From contig CM077150.1 of the NCBI GenBank assembly GCA_039583875.1, positions 49,986,261-50,050,260 on the forward strand: a stretch of DNA of 64,000 nucleotides, written 5' to 3'. Source of the DNA: Platanthera guangdongensis (lineage: Eukaryota; Streptophyta; Magnoliopsida; Asparagales; Orchidaceae). The notes below the pieces were generated by a model. That model worked only from the letters and a program-made list of their open reading frames with translations. It was not told where the DNA came from and made no database searches. This document shows, piece by piece, positions 43,088-56,200 of this stretch. The translations under genes and the position numbers were made by a program. Each line of letters begins with the position of its first letter. Position 1 is the first letter of the stretch.

Positions 43088-46000
43088 ATTGTTTTATGTG
43101 CAGGTGAAGACCTATCCAACATCTAACCAAAAATGGTATTTGGATAGTGGGTGCTCTAAGCACATGACAGGGAATAAGGACAACCTCACATCCTTCAGAG
43201 CCAAGCTTGGACCCAAAGTTATCTTTGGTGATTCCAACTTTGGACAAACTAAGTGATATGGTGCAGTACAGATTGGATCAGTAACCTTCAAGAAGGTAGC
43301 ATATGTGGAAGGACTGAAGCACAACCTGATCAGCATCAGTAAGCTGTGTGATGAAGGCTACCAGGTGACCTTCAGCAAAACCTTATGCAAAATCAAGTCA
43401 GAAGACAACACAACTGTGTTGACAGGTAAAAGGAAAGGTAACATCTACCTAGTAGATTTTCTTTCAACCAATGTAGATATCTGCTTGTTTAATTCAGTCT
43501 GTAGACCAAATGTTTTATGGCATAAGAGACTAGGACACCTAAACCTTAGAACTATTGCTAGGCTATCCAAGGATAACCTTGTTAGAGGACTACCTTCTGG
43601 CCCCTACAAGAAGGAAGGACTTTGCAGGGCTTGTCAATTAGGCAAGCAAACTAAAAACAGTTTTAAGTCACTTAATAAGAGTGATTCACCTAGGATATTG
43701 TATCTGTTACACATGGATCTGTTTGGACCCATCACAGTACAAAGCCTAGGAGGGAAATCCTACACTTTAGTAGTTGTAGATGACTTCTCTAGATTCACTT
43801 GGGTGTTCTTTCTAAGGAAGAAGTCTGATAACTTTAAGTGTCTGACAGAGTTTCTCAAATGTATACAGATTGAGTTCAATACTCACATTGCCCTGCTCAG
43901 AAGTGATCATGGGACAGAGTTTGATTCTCTTCTTATGCAAGAGTTCTGTCAGAGTGAAGGGATCAGGCGTACTTTCTCAGCTCCTAGAACTCCTCAACAA
44001 AATGGTGTAGCTGAAAGGAAAAATAGAACCCTTATTGAATCTGCCACTACATTGTTGTCAGATGCTCATCTACCTCTATCCATTTGGGCAGAGGCAGTGA
44101 ACACCTCCAACTATGTGTTGAACAGAAGTCTGATACATAAACTAAAGGGAAAGACTCCCTATGAACTACTCAAAGGGAAGAAACCTAAAATTGACTGCTT
44201 TAGAATTTTTGGTTGTATTTGCTATATTCACAATAATGACAAGAGATATTTAGCAAAATTTCAAGCAAAAGCTGATGAAGGAGTGTTTCTGGGATACTCC
44301 ATGATCAGCAAGGCCTATAGGGTCTATAATAAATCATCTTTGAAAATTGAGGAATCTGTTCATGTTTCTTTTGATGAAACTAACATGTCTTTCAAGGAGA
44401 AGATTTCTTCTACCATAAAACCTTTGCAGGAACACTCTCTAGTTGAAGATATGAACAAGTTGCAGGTTGCTCAAGATAATGAAAGCAGTGAAGATGAAGG
44501 GAATGCTCAACACATTGAAGCACAACCTGAAGATCCAGTTGTTGTACCACAAGAGGAAACAACAACACAGGTTGGTGAACAATCAACACCCCCTGTTGAT
44601 TTAGTAACATCAAGAGACCATCCAATTTCCCAAATAATTGGAGAAATCTCAGCTGGTGTGCAAACCAGAAATCAGGTCAACCAAAACCTGTTGCACACCT
44701 GCTTCCTATCTCAAATTGAACCTCAGTCCATTCAAGATGCAGAGCAAGATCCACATTGGATCATTGCAATGCAAGAGGAATTGCATCAATTTGAGAGGAA
44801 CAAAGTATGGGAACTAGTGCCAAAGCCTAAGGATCATTCCATTGTTGGAACAAAATGGGTATTCAGAAACAAACTGGATGATCAAGGAGTAATAATAAGG
44901 AACAAGGCAAGGCTAGTTGCTCAGGGATACTCTCAAGAAGAAGGAATTGACTACGACCAGACCTTTGCACCAGTGGCAAGATTGGAAGCCATCAGGATAT
45001 TTCTAGCTTATGCAGCTCACAAAGGTTTCAAAGTCTATCAGATGGATGTCAAAAGTGCTTTCTTGAATGGAGACATCAAAGAGGAAGTTTATGTCAGACA
45101 ACCTCCAAGTTTTATCTCTCCAACTTATCCTGATTATGTTTTTAGATTAAATAAAGCATTATATGGTCTCAAGCAAGCTCCTAGAGCATGGTATGAGACC
45201 CTAGCATGCTTTATCTTGGAAAATGGTTTTATAAGGGGTAGAGTAGACCAAACTCTTTTTATTAGAACCCATAAGTCCCACACCCTACTAGTACAAATTT
45301 ATGTAGACGATATCATTTTTGGTTCTACTGACTCAAAATTGTGCAGAAGATTTTCTAACCTAATGCATTCTAAATTTGCGATGAGTAGCATGTGTGAGCT
45401 ATCCTTCTTCCTAGGATTGCAAGTCAAGCAACATGCTGAAGGCATCTTCATTTCTCAAACCAAATATGCAAATGAGTTGGTTAAGAAATTTGGTATGTCT
45501 GAGGCATCTTGTATGAGAACACCCATGCCTACCAATGTTGTATTGGATGCTGATGAACATGGGAAACCTGTTGATCAGACCACATATAGAGCAATGATTG
45601 GCTCTTTACTGTATCTTACAGCTAGTAGACCAGATATAATGTTTGCTACATGTATATGTGCTAGGTTCCAAGTTAACCCTAGAGAGTCACACCTCACTTT
45701 AGTAAAGAGGATTCTCAGGTATGTTAAAAGTTGTCCAAATCTAGGTCTCTGGTATCCAAAAGATTCAGCATTTGATTTAACTGGATTCTCAGATGCTGAT
45801 TATGTTGGATGCAGAATTGACAGGAAAAGCACCAGTGGAACTTGTCAGTTCCTTGGTGACAGACTTGTCTCTTGGTTTTGTAAGAAACAAACATCTGTGT
45901 CAACTTCAACTGCTGAAGCTGAATATATGACTGCAGGCAGTTGTTGTTCACAAATACTGTGGATTCAAAACCAACTCCTAGACTATGGTTACAACTTAGA

Positions 46001-46253
46001 GAAGTCAAAAATCTTTTGTGATAATACAAGTGCTATTTCCATAGCTCAAAATCCAGTCCTCCATAGTAGGGCAAAACACATAGAGATTAGGCATCACTTC
46101 TTAAGGGACAATGTTGAAAAGAATAAAATTGAATTGCAATATATCCCAACTGATTTACAAAGGGGAGATATTTTCACCAAGCCTTTGGATGAAAAGAAAC
46201 ACACCTTCTTCCTAAATCAGTTAGGAATGTTAGATGGAGGAAGCCTTAAATAA
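43086..46253 (+). pseudogene. A2 Pol, nearly intact, one stop
   Basis: 1055 codons. Protease WYLDSGCSKHMTG (residues about 17-29), then TGA at 43254-43256 where A1 has GGA. The rest, 982 codons from 43305, is open. Integrase finger HKRLGHLN ... CRACQLGK intact (145-190), core with [18 protein letters not shown] and [16 protein letters not shown] with [11 protein letters not shown] and [10 protein letters not shown] (about 739); RNase H with [32 protein letters not shown] and [14 protein letters not shown]. Ends [12 protein letters not shown] ... GGSLK. It is the best-preserved polymerase in the window. Confidence 0.95.
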
Positions 46254-46339
46254 TATCCAAGATTTTGAAAGCTAAAAATTGACCAAGACTAGGCAAAAAT
46301 TCTGATTTTTCTTAGTGTCTAGAATTTTCTGATCTCTGA

Positions 46340-46631
46340 ACTGCGCTCGACGATTTCCCCAAAGATCGTCGAACGGAGTTCAACGATTTCCAGAATCGTC
46401 GAACTGAGTTCAGCGCCTCTCAGATAGTATGAACTATCTCTTCCGGTCAACGATCGTCGAACGGCGCTCGACGATGTTGTTCACTGAACGATCGTCGAAC
46501 GAAGCTCGACGCCTTTCAAGATCGTCGAACGGAGATCGACGATGTTGGAGTCTCTTCAGATTCCTTTAGAAGCCTCGATCGTCGAACTGAGTTCAACGAT
46601 CTTTCCAATTCTGCGTCGAACCCTAATATAA
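46340..46631 (+). promoter_or_regulatory. A2 ORF3 upstream array and TATA
   Basis: The ATCGTCGAAC inverted-pair array abuts TATAAA (46627-46632), 119 bp before ATG 46746. Same layout as A1. Confidence 0.6.
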
Positions 46632-46745
46632 AACTCATTTTTCGCCGTCGTTCTCTTTTGCGCTTTCGATTTCTCTGCAAGAATTTTCTTCCCTCCAAAC
46701 AGTTCTACGCTTGGTCGTTTTGTTTGTTAAGTTTTTGCAGGTACA

Positions 46746-49715
46746 ATGGCTGTATCAGTTGCTGTCCTAGCCGTAATGAAGTTTGATTCAGGCTTCGACA
46801 TTGATATGGAATCATTCAGCACTACTGACCAAGTTTTCCAAGACATTCTGAGTTTATTCAAGGATCAGAATCTGTCTGCCCTCATGACCACCAGGATAAA
46901 GCTGGCCTCAGATGAAATCAAGGAATGGGTTTACACTGCTCATAATATAGACAACAACACAATAGTTGGGTCTATTGCTGGAAACCAGGTACCCTTGACC
47001 CCCACAGTTTTAACAGAGATTTTTGGACTGAGAAATGGAGAAGAATCTGCTGAGTTATCTGGGGAGGAGTTTTCTGACATGCTTGCCAGGATGGGTCATC
47101 CAGAGGGAAACCCTAGCAAGCTATTCAAGAGGAATCTATCTGTTGAATACAGATTCCTGGCAGATGTAGTAGGAAAAGTGCTGCTGGCAAATCACTCTGC
47201 TCATGACACTATATCCAGACATCAGCTCTGCCTCATGGGAGCTCTGGTGGATAAGAAAAGTTTGAACTGGGGATAGGTCTTCTTTGACCTAATCAAGAAG
47301 AAAATCAACAAAAGCTTTGTTAACTTTGGCAGGATTCTTGGAGTTTTTCTGCAGACAAAGTGCCCTGCCTTGCTGGTCTCCTCTGGAGTTCACATTAATG
47401 CCTCCAAGAGACTTACCTGTGCCCTCTTTGGCAAGTGGGACAGGCAAATAAGCAAGCCAAGCAGGCCCTCCTCTAGTGCTCCTTCAGGCACCAGGACTCA
47501 AAGAGTCACTCTCCCACAGGTCTCTGCTCCTACAGAAGACCTGGCTGCTGCTGTTGCTGCCTCTCCTCCTCCTCCAAGTCCAACCCTACCTCTACCATCC
47601 ACCATTCCAGCTCCATCCCCCATTACCATATCCAGTCCATCTCCAACCTCAACTCCATCTCCAGCACCCATTCTACCTCCACCAGATATCACATCATCAC
47701 CATCCATACCATCCTTCACCCTTCTGGATGACTCCTACATGGATGATTCCCCCTCATCTCCTCCAGAGTTACCCTCCTCCTCAACTTCATTCCAAGATCT
47801 CCTCCACCATATCATTGACCAACCAACTTTCACCCCATCCATATCCATCCCCTTGTCCTCCATTTCCACCATCCCAACACCTGAGCCATCCATTCCACTC
47901 TCCAGCCCTCCACTTCCAGCATCCTCAGCTATCCCTATTCCATCTACCTCTGCTCCTGTTGTTGAGCATGTAGACCTCTCATCCCTAGCTGACAAGTTGC
48001 ATGAGCTAATTGCCCCCAGGCTCTCTCTACTCTTAGAGACCTCATTGGCTCCTCTACACTTGTCAGTGGCAGCCCTCTCTGCCAGGCTTTCCTCCCTCCT
48101 TCCTCAGGCAGCACCACCAGCAGTTTGCCTTGATACAGATGTATCTGCATCTAGGCAGGGGGAGATGCCATATGAAGCAAGCCTTCATGCTGTTGCTGCT
48201 GCTGTTTCTGCTGTTTCTGCTCCTGCTGTTGATGATACTGCTGCTGCTGCTGATGTTTCTGTGTCTGCTGCCTCTTCTGCCACTGTTGTTGTGCCCCCAG
48301 AATGTCAGGCTCCTACTGCAGTTCTTGCAATAGACCTAAGGTCTTTGCTTTCTGCCTTTGATCCTGCCTTCTTCAGCTATCTCCCAGAGGTTAATGCTGT
48401 CCAGCCCCCAGAAGATTTGTCCAAGGCACTGGTGCCTGTCTCTTGCTGTGACCCTAGCATTATCTCTGCATTTGTACATTCAGTGATTGCTGCTACTGAA
48501 GTTGCTGCTGCTGCTGTTGATAAACAAAACACTGACTTTGCTTCTAAAACTGTTGATACTGCTGAGATTGTTCACACTGCTGCTGAAATCCCAATTGCTT
48601 CTGATGAGCAAACATCCAAGGATCTTCTGATGACAGAGGCCATTGATGTTGAGCCTGCTGCAGAGTTTGATGTTGTTACTGCTGTGAGTGAGACTGTTAC
48701 AGTTGCTGCTGTTGTTGTTCCTGCTTCACCTCCTGTATCTGCTGCTGTTCAGCTGAAGAAAGAATTGATGAAGAAAATTGATGTTATATATGATGACCAG
48801 AGTTCTGAGACAGATGAATTCAAAACAGACTCTGATGATTCAGCTGCTACCATTGCCAGAAAAAGGAAGGCAAGGAGCAAGGCAATGAAAAGGGTTCCTC
48901 ATGCAAAAGTCAAGGATAATAATGATATTCCTTATTATATTCTGCATAACTGCCAAATTACTGAACATTGGATGCAGTATTCCAAAAACCAGCTGAAAGC
49001 CATGAAGAAGAAGAGAAAGTATGAGAAGGGCTCCTCCCAGTTCCAGCACCCTCATCCTCCTCCACCACCTCCTCCTGATGCAGGTGCAGGTGGAAGCTCT
49101 GCAAGTCAAGCCCCAGCTAGAAGCCAGGCTCCCTATCAACCCCATGCCAGATCCTACCAAAGGGAAAGCCAATCTAGGGGTTCTTATTCTAGGAGAGGAG
49201 GATACAGGGGTAGTCAAAGAGATTTTCAGGTTTATTCTAAAGGGTATTCCAGGCAGCACCCATACTCCAGGGGAGGACATGTTTCATCTGATACTACTTC
49301 TGGTCCATTCCCCTACAAGCTAAAAGAGACAGTGTCTGCTAGGCCTCCTCAAGATAATTCTTCCAACAGGTATGAGCCACCTGTACCATTTGAGGACCCT
49401 GAAAAGAATCCAGCTGCTTGGACTGCCAGGATGAAGGAATTGGCTGCACTAGATCAGATTAAGAAGGCCAAAGAACAAGGGCTAGATACTTCCAACATTT
49501 CTACAATGTCTGAGCAAAGGCAAAAAGAATTAGAAAGATATGCCTCCAGTAAATTCTTTGACGCTGACAGATATATGGAGTTGCATCCTGCTGCTGTGGT
49601 TCCCAGGTCTTCAAAGCAAACATACTTGGGTGCAGCAGATGACACCAGATCCAACAAAGAAGCCCTGAACCCTAACAGAGAAATCAAAATGGTTAAAGGC
49701 AAAGAGAAGAAGTGA
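46746..49715 (+). pseudogene. A2 ORF3, one stop, 989 codons
   Basis: Same domains as A1 ORF3. TAG at 47274-47276 replaces GAG of A1 (LNWGE), in the N-terminal domain. From 47277 the frame is open to TGA at 49713, including the C-terminal region missing from A1 (QAPYQPHARSYQRESQSRG, YSRRGGYRGSQRDFQV, YSKGYSRQHPYSRGG), rich in Tyr, Arg, Gly and Ser. This composition is typical of disordered nucleic-acid-binding segments. Small in-frame Ala codon differences with A1 lie in the Ala-rich part. Confidence 0.78.
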
Positions 49716-49758
49716 CTTTGTAAGGTGACAATCTTTGGATTTTCTGTCTGTTATCTGG

Positions 49759-49763
<5 letters not shown>

Positions 49764-49841
<78 letters not shown>
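49764..49841. repeat. Expanded (AT)n, A2
   Basis: About 39 AT units against about nine in A1 at the homologous site. Confidence 0.95.
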
Positions 49842-49843
<2 letters not shown>

Positions 49844-49955
49844 GTGATGTTTCTGCAATGTCTAGCTGTTGTTTTTATGCTTTTCTGATTGTATGATCTT
49901 ATTTGAACTTTTCCAAAGTCTGTAAATAGTAATCCTAACCCAAATAGGGGGAGAT

Positions 49956-51469
49956 TGTTGGAACACCCTATTACTAATTTGGGTCAGGATCACTATGTCT
50001 CTAGGAACCTTTGCTTGACCTTCTGTATATCTTAATAGGTCAATTAGAATTGAGTCTAAGGGTTAGAAGTCTAGGTTTGGAAGCTGCCCTGAAGACCAAG
50101 TTTTTCTGTCTGGAGACCAAGTCTGATCGTCGAGCTCAGCACGACGATTCGTCGAACTCCGGTCGACGATCGTCTAGCTCAACTTAGACAGATCGTCGAG
50201 CTCCATTCGACGATCGCTGAGCTCAACTTCATAATATCGTCGAACTCCATTCGACGATCGGTGAGCTCAGTTCGACGATTTTGACTCTGCTTTGGATCTT
50301 TATCTCTGAGCTCAGTTCGACGATCTTTGAGCTCAGATCGACGATTATTTTGCTGCTTAAGTTTTCCAGATCGCTGAGCTCAGATCGACGATAGCAGAGC
50401 TCAGTTCGACGATTTCAGATAACTTCCAGAATTCAAATTCAAATCAGTTAGGAGTTATTCTGCAATTAATTCAGAGATTTGCTAGCCGTTTTCATTTATT
50501 TTTGGACCAAGTTTCAAGGGATTTTTCAAGGAATAATTCTGTGGACTTTCCTCTAGAAGAAATTATGCAATTAAGGCTGCAATCAATGCAGGCCAACGGC
50601 TATCCTTGATAGAGAATGATATTCTATTCTGGAACAGAGAATAAAAGATAGAATGTTTTTGAATCAAAAGATTAACAAGAAGAGAACACCAATACAGATT
50701 ACAGAGACTCATTCAAAATCTTCTGTCAAAAAGAATTCTGAAGAACACTCATCAAAAGGAGATCAAGCTTTCTCAAATCTTCAGATCTCTTCAGCTCTCA
50801 AAGTGTTCAAGGCCAACATCATTTCAAGACTCCAGACACTCAACATTTCAGCCATTGCTGAAACCATCTATTGCTGGAGTTCTACCTTTGAAGGCCTATC
50901 ACCCTCAGCAAAGCTTTTCTTCCTGAAGATTTCAAGGATTCAGGGGGAGCTTTGACATCAATCCACATAGTCTTCTCAGTTGTTTGAGAAAGAGAAGACT
51001 GCCATCACTCTCTCACCCCCACTCTGTAAAGGGTTTCTCAAACTCCCTTCAAAAGTTTGAATCTGGTTTTTGAGCACCTTGTCAAAAGCTCATTGGTGGC
51101 AAGACACCTGATCAAAAAATCTGCTTTGGTTTTTGAGCACCTTATCAAAAGCTCATTGGTGCCCAGGACACCTGATCAACTCATCCTGCAGTGGATTCCT
51201 ACCTAGGGTGGTAGAAGAGTGGATGTACCCAAGTTTGGGGAACCACTATATTTCCTTGTGTCCTCTGGTTCTGCTTGTTTACTTTTTGTTTCTGGCCTAG
51301 ATTTTTCTGTGCTTAGTTTTTGCATAGCTTAGTACTGTGATTAGATTTAGTTCTGCTTCCCTGCTCACACATATTACAACAATTGTTGTAAAAGTTTGCA
51401 AAAGTTTTTATAGCACCATATACTCTATTCACCCCCCTCTAGAGTATATCAGATATAGTTGCCCTTTCA
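49956..51469 (+). repeat. Element A LTR3 (outer right)
   Basis: 1514 bp, ends GCCCTTTCA followed by target duplication AACTG. Array at 50125-50415. Confidence 0.96.
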
Positions 51470-52773
51470 AACTGGTTGTGGAGCAGTTTGCAATGCCCTT
51501 TATAGCTTTGGCTTCTTCTTTTGAAAACCATCAGCTTTCTCTTCTTTGCTTGAATTTCTGCTTCATCTTCAGAAGCTGAGGTACTTGCTATATCAACTCT
51601 TTTCTGAGGACTAGGAGGCAGTTTATTTTCATTCCTAGGTTGCTCCCCCTCAACTCCAGCTTGCTCCCCCTCAATTTCAGCTTGCTCCCCCTCAGTCCTA
51701 GCTTGCACTATATCAGGGAACAACTCTTCAAGGGTATACTCTTGTCAAGTTGGGACTTGAGGCACCACCAACTCAGGTGCTTCAATAGCTGTAGATGTAT
51801 CCTCCATGATAACATCCTGTGCTAGACTGTTGAGTTGAGTGGTCTGGTCAACATCAACCAAGGGCACAGTTAGTGTTTCATTCTCATTATTAAAAATTGT
51901 TTTATTAACTTCTTGGATTACCTCAAGAATAGTTTGAGTAGCCATTTCACTTTCTAAGTGTGTTGGATCCTCCTCAAGATGAGGCTTCCCCTGCACCTGA
52001 GCACCATCTGTAATGTCTTGTGTAGGAGATTTTTCAGCAATCTCTGGCCTCTCTTCATCAGACATGTCCTTTGTTAGAACTCTATCCCATCTGGAGATTA
52101 TCCTTATATCCATTCTTCTCATGTGGTTGATTTTAGAACCAGTAGTCTGTTCCATTACTTCTGGAATTGTTCCAGCCAAGTATAGACTCATGATTCTTCC
52201 CAGATTTGGCTTCTTGATACCTTCCTTAATCTTTTCAAAGATTACTGCAGACCAATCTGTGTTCAGTCTGAAGATAATCCTGGTCATCAGGCTGAACATA
52301 TAGGCTGAAACCCTATCATGTCCCCCTATCTTGTAGAAAATGACCTTTCCAACCACTTCAGAAAGGAATTTTCCTTATAGATTCATCCCTTTCCTATTCA
52401 TTGCAGATCCAATCTTCATGGTGGGATCCAATCCACACCACTGGAATGCTTCCCTGGTCTTGGTAGAGGTAACTTCTTCATCTTCTTGAGTTTTGGGCAG
52501 ATGAAGAGTTTTTCGTATGCTCTTCATGGTGAGTTTGATTTTATTACCCTGGATTGAAGACCTAATCTTTAATCCAGTAGAATCCTGAGTTGCAGCTCCA
52601 TAGAACTCAAGGATTTCCTTCTTCCATATCTTAGTAGGTTCGGATACCTGAAATTCCAAACCATTCATAGTAATTAGGGTAATTACTGTTTTAATCTCGG
52701 GTTCCGCATTATCAAAAGCGTTGCGAACCAGCTCATAGCCTTCGTTGACGTTATCTTCAAGCTTTGGCACCAT

Positions 52774-53264
52774 TGGGGTTGAGAGAAATCTTGGATTGAG
52801 AAGAGAGAATTTGTCGACACAAGGTTCTGTTCTCGAAAATATGGAGAGTGTGTCGACAGAGTATGTTGTTGACCTATTTATACCCGTCTAAATAATGAAG
52901 GTCAAAGGCACGTCAAAATTCTCTTAATGTGTCGACACAGTTGAAATGTGTCGACACAGACTTCTAATGTCTCGACAGAATTATTGACTTCTATGTGTCG
53001 ACACCAATTGATGATATGTCGACACAGACATTCTTATCAGTTCGACAGAAATTCTGTGTCGACTATAATTCTAAGTGTCGACACAACTTCTGGATGTGTC
53101 GACACAACTGCTCTGAAGTGTCGACACCAATTTTCTAGATGTGTCGACACCACTTTCGTGGAGTGTCTACTCCAACTACTATGTGTCTACACAGACAACT
53201 TTTTGTGTCGACATAATTTTACTTAGCTAAATTTGTTAGACTATTTTATGTTCAACATTCTTAA
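52774..53264 (-). promoter_or_regulatory. B ORF3 upstream region: GTGTCGACAC array and TATA
   Basis: Seven exact GTGTCGACAC copies plus variants between 52811 and 53214. On the minus strand GGGTATAAATAGG (TATA 52874-52882) lies about 109 bp before the ORF3 ATG at 52773. The word and the order match B's own LTR, where the array is followed by CTATATAAAG. Confidence 0.65.
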
Positions 53265-56200
53265 TTAAATTTTGAAATTATTGAATTTAGTTTCATCTAA
53301 TGGCTTAGTGAACATGTCAGCAATTTGTAAATCTATATTAACAAATTCTGAAGAAATATCTTCTTTTTCAACATGATCTCTAAGAAAATGGTATATTATT
53401 TCTATATGTTTTGTTCTACTATGAGAAACAGGATTATGAGCAATAGAAATAGCACTAGTAAAATCACATAATAATGGAGTTATAGTTACCTGAATACCAT
53501 ATTCTTCTAACTAATGATGTATCCACAACAGCTATACACAGTAACTTCCTGCAGCAACATACTCAGACTCAGCTGTGGAAATTGCCACACTAGTCTGCTT
53601 CTTACAGCTCCATGACACCAATCTTCCTCCTAGAAATTGATAGGTGTCTATTGTGCTTTTCCTATCTACTTTGCATCCTGCAAAGTCTGCATATGAATAG
53701 CATATTAGTAGAAAATCTCTATTCCTTGGATACCAAAGGCCTAGATTAGGTGTGCCCTTAAGATATCTCAAAATCCTTTTGATAGCAGTATAATGAGATT
53801 CTTTAGGGCAGGATTGGTACCTAGCACAAACACATGTAACATACATGATGTCAGGTCTACTAGCAGTCAGATAAAGGAGGGAGCCAACTATCCCTCTATA
53901 AAAAGATTCATCTACATGTTTTCCTGCATCATCTTTACTTAAAGGCATACTTGTCCCCATTGGAGTTCTCATGGTAGTGGATGATTCCATACCATACTTC
54001 TTAATTAACTCCTGGGTGAACTTAGACTGTGATATGGACAAGCTATCATCAGTCTGTCTTACTTGGAGTCCCAAGAAGAACTTAAGTTCTCTCATACTGC
54101 TCATCTCAAACTTCTCCTGTATAAGTTTTGCAAACTTACTAAAAAACTTGTTTTCAGTAGAACCAAATATTATGTCATCAACATATATTTGGACTATGAT
54201 GATCTTTCCTTTGGATTCTCTAAGGAATAGAGTCTTGTCTATTTTCCCCCTTGAGAATTTGTTCTCAATAAGGAAAGTAGACAGGGTTTCATACCAAGCC
54301 CTTGGGGCTTGTTTCAACCCATATAAAGCTTTCCTACGTTTATAAACATAATTATTATTGAGTGGATCAACAAAACCTGAGGGATGTTCTACATAGACCT
54401 CCTCTTTTAAGTCTCCATTTAAGAATGTTGACTTAACATCCATTTGGAACACTTTGAAGCCTTGATATGAAGCATAGGCAAGGACTAGCCTTATTGCTTC
54501 CAACCTTGCCACTGGAGCAAAAGTTTGATGAAAGTCTATGCCCTCTTCCTTCATGTATCCTTTGGCAACTAGTCTTGCCTTATTCTTCACTATGATCCCA
54601 CTCTCATAAAGCTTGTTTCTATAAATCCACTTTGTCCCTATGACATTGTGGCCCTTTGGTTTTGGAACCAACTCCCAGACCTTGCACCTTTTGAATTGAT
54701 TTAACTCCTCCTGTATAGCATCAATCCAGTGCGGGTCTTGAATAGCTTCTTCAAATCTCTTGGGTTCTAGTTGAGATAAGAAGCTTGAACAAAGAACTGT
54801 ATTTAAGTTCCTGCTTCTTGTTTGTACTCCATGTCTTGGATCACCAATGATCTGGTGTGCAGGATGATCCTTTAAATGTCTAACTGCTGGAGGTAATCTA
54901 TCAACAGTTTGACTTCTTCAATCTCTTCATTATGCTGCACCTCATGGTCTTCATCAGCCTCTTGAGTGTCTTGTACTCCCCTGGACAGCAACTACCATTT
55001 TCCTCATCCTGCTTTGTAGTTGGATCCTCTCTGATAGTAAGCTGGTCCATCTTTTGTTGTATACCTATAGAGCTACAAGAACTACTAGGTAACTCACCGT
55101 TAATAAGTTTAGATTCATTAAATATGACATGAACTGACTCTTCTACAACTTGAGTCGCCAAATTGTAGACCCTATAAGACTTACTATTGTTGCTGTACCC
55201 AACAAATATCTCATCTTGGGATTTGGCAGTAAACTTAGTTAGGTGAGACTTATCATTGTTAAGCACATAACACTTACAACCAAAGATCCTAAAATAGGAT
55301 AAGTTTGGTTTTTTGCCTTTCATAACCTCATAGGGTATCTTTTTGTGGCTTTTGGTGATGGAAGCCCTATTGAGCACATGGCATGCAGTGTTTACTGCCT
55401 CAGCCCAGAAATATTCTGGGAGAGTAGTGTCACTCAATAGTGTTCTTCCAGCCTCAATCAATGTCCTATTCTTTCTTTCAGCAATGCTATTTTGCTGAGG
55501 TGTTCTAGGTGAGGAGAATTCCTGATGAATCCCAAATTCTTCACACAATCTTGTCATACTTTCAGATTGGAATTCAGTTCCATGGTGACTTCTGATTTTG
55601 ACCACTGAACTATCTAATTCATTCTGAATTTATTTGACAAAATTGCAGAAGACATTTGGGATTTCAGATTTCTGCCTCAGAAAGAATACCCATGAAAATC
55701 AAAAATAGTCATCTACAACCATAAAAGTGTGGACCTTCCTACCTAGACTATGAACTTGCATAGGACCAAATAAATTCATATGCAAGAGGTATAAGCAACT
55801 CACTGAGTCTTTGGTTTCTTGGCTATGAAAGGAGGATCTAGTCTGCTTGCCTTTTTAACAAGCTGAGCATATTCCATCCTTAAAGCACTTAACTTGAGGA
55901 CCATTCCTCACTAACTCTTTACTAAAGAGTTGGCCAATAGTCTTGTAGTTAAGATGAGCTAGCCTCTTGTGTCATTTGACACAATGAGAGGCTTTCTCAT
56001 CAGCCACAAGACAGATAGGAGAATTTTTATTCTCACTCTTAAAGTTTAGGAAATACACATTTCTTTTTCTATAGCCAGTCAATATGACTTTTTGATCACT
56101 TGACCTCTTGATATAACACTCATTCTTGATAAATGAAATGTCATATCCAAGATCACTCAGCTGGATTATGCTTATTAGGTTGTGTTTCAAACCCTTCACA

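Larger units (their letters stand above)
28847..51469 (+). mobile_element. Element A: tandem Sirevirus-like element, three LTRs and two interiors
   Basis: LTRs at 28847-30363, 39371-40884 and 49956-51469 separate two complete internal regions (A1 and A2), each with primer site, gag, pol, ORF3 and purine tract. The target duplication AACTG occurs only at the outer ends (28842-28846 and 51470-51474). A1 and A2 are nearly identical but differ at scattered sites, including different stop codons. The structure is what unequal recombination between LTRs of sister copies produces after a single insertion. Confidence 0.95.
27540..52773 (-). pseudogene. Element B ORF3, split by tandem element A
   Basis: The start MVPKLEDNVNEGYELV at 52773 is the first ATG after a TATA box. 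Pieces: 52773-52375 (N-terminal domain); 52356-51745 (VVGKVIFYKIGGHDRVSA, then LGRIMSLYLAGTIPEV); 51723 to the insertion point at 51475 (Glu/Gly-rich, repeated EGEQA, then a Lys/Arg patch KKRKLMVFKRR). Past A it continues from 28846 with LATDYSSLLVSLQVKLDEKR, a probable coiled coil, then 28662-28429 and 28251-27826 (QWSPTSRNIILTAWKAVKD). Several stops. It is homologous to A and D ORF3 in the N-terminal domain, but its middle is coiled-coil rather than Pro-rich. The function is unknown. Confidence 0.7.

Noticed and set aside
43059..43098. Possible intron (AG/GTAAAA ... TGCAG/G) joining gag to pol frame
   Set aside because: It would be only 40 nt, below the usual minimum for plant introns; A1 has lost the donor G.
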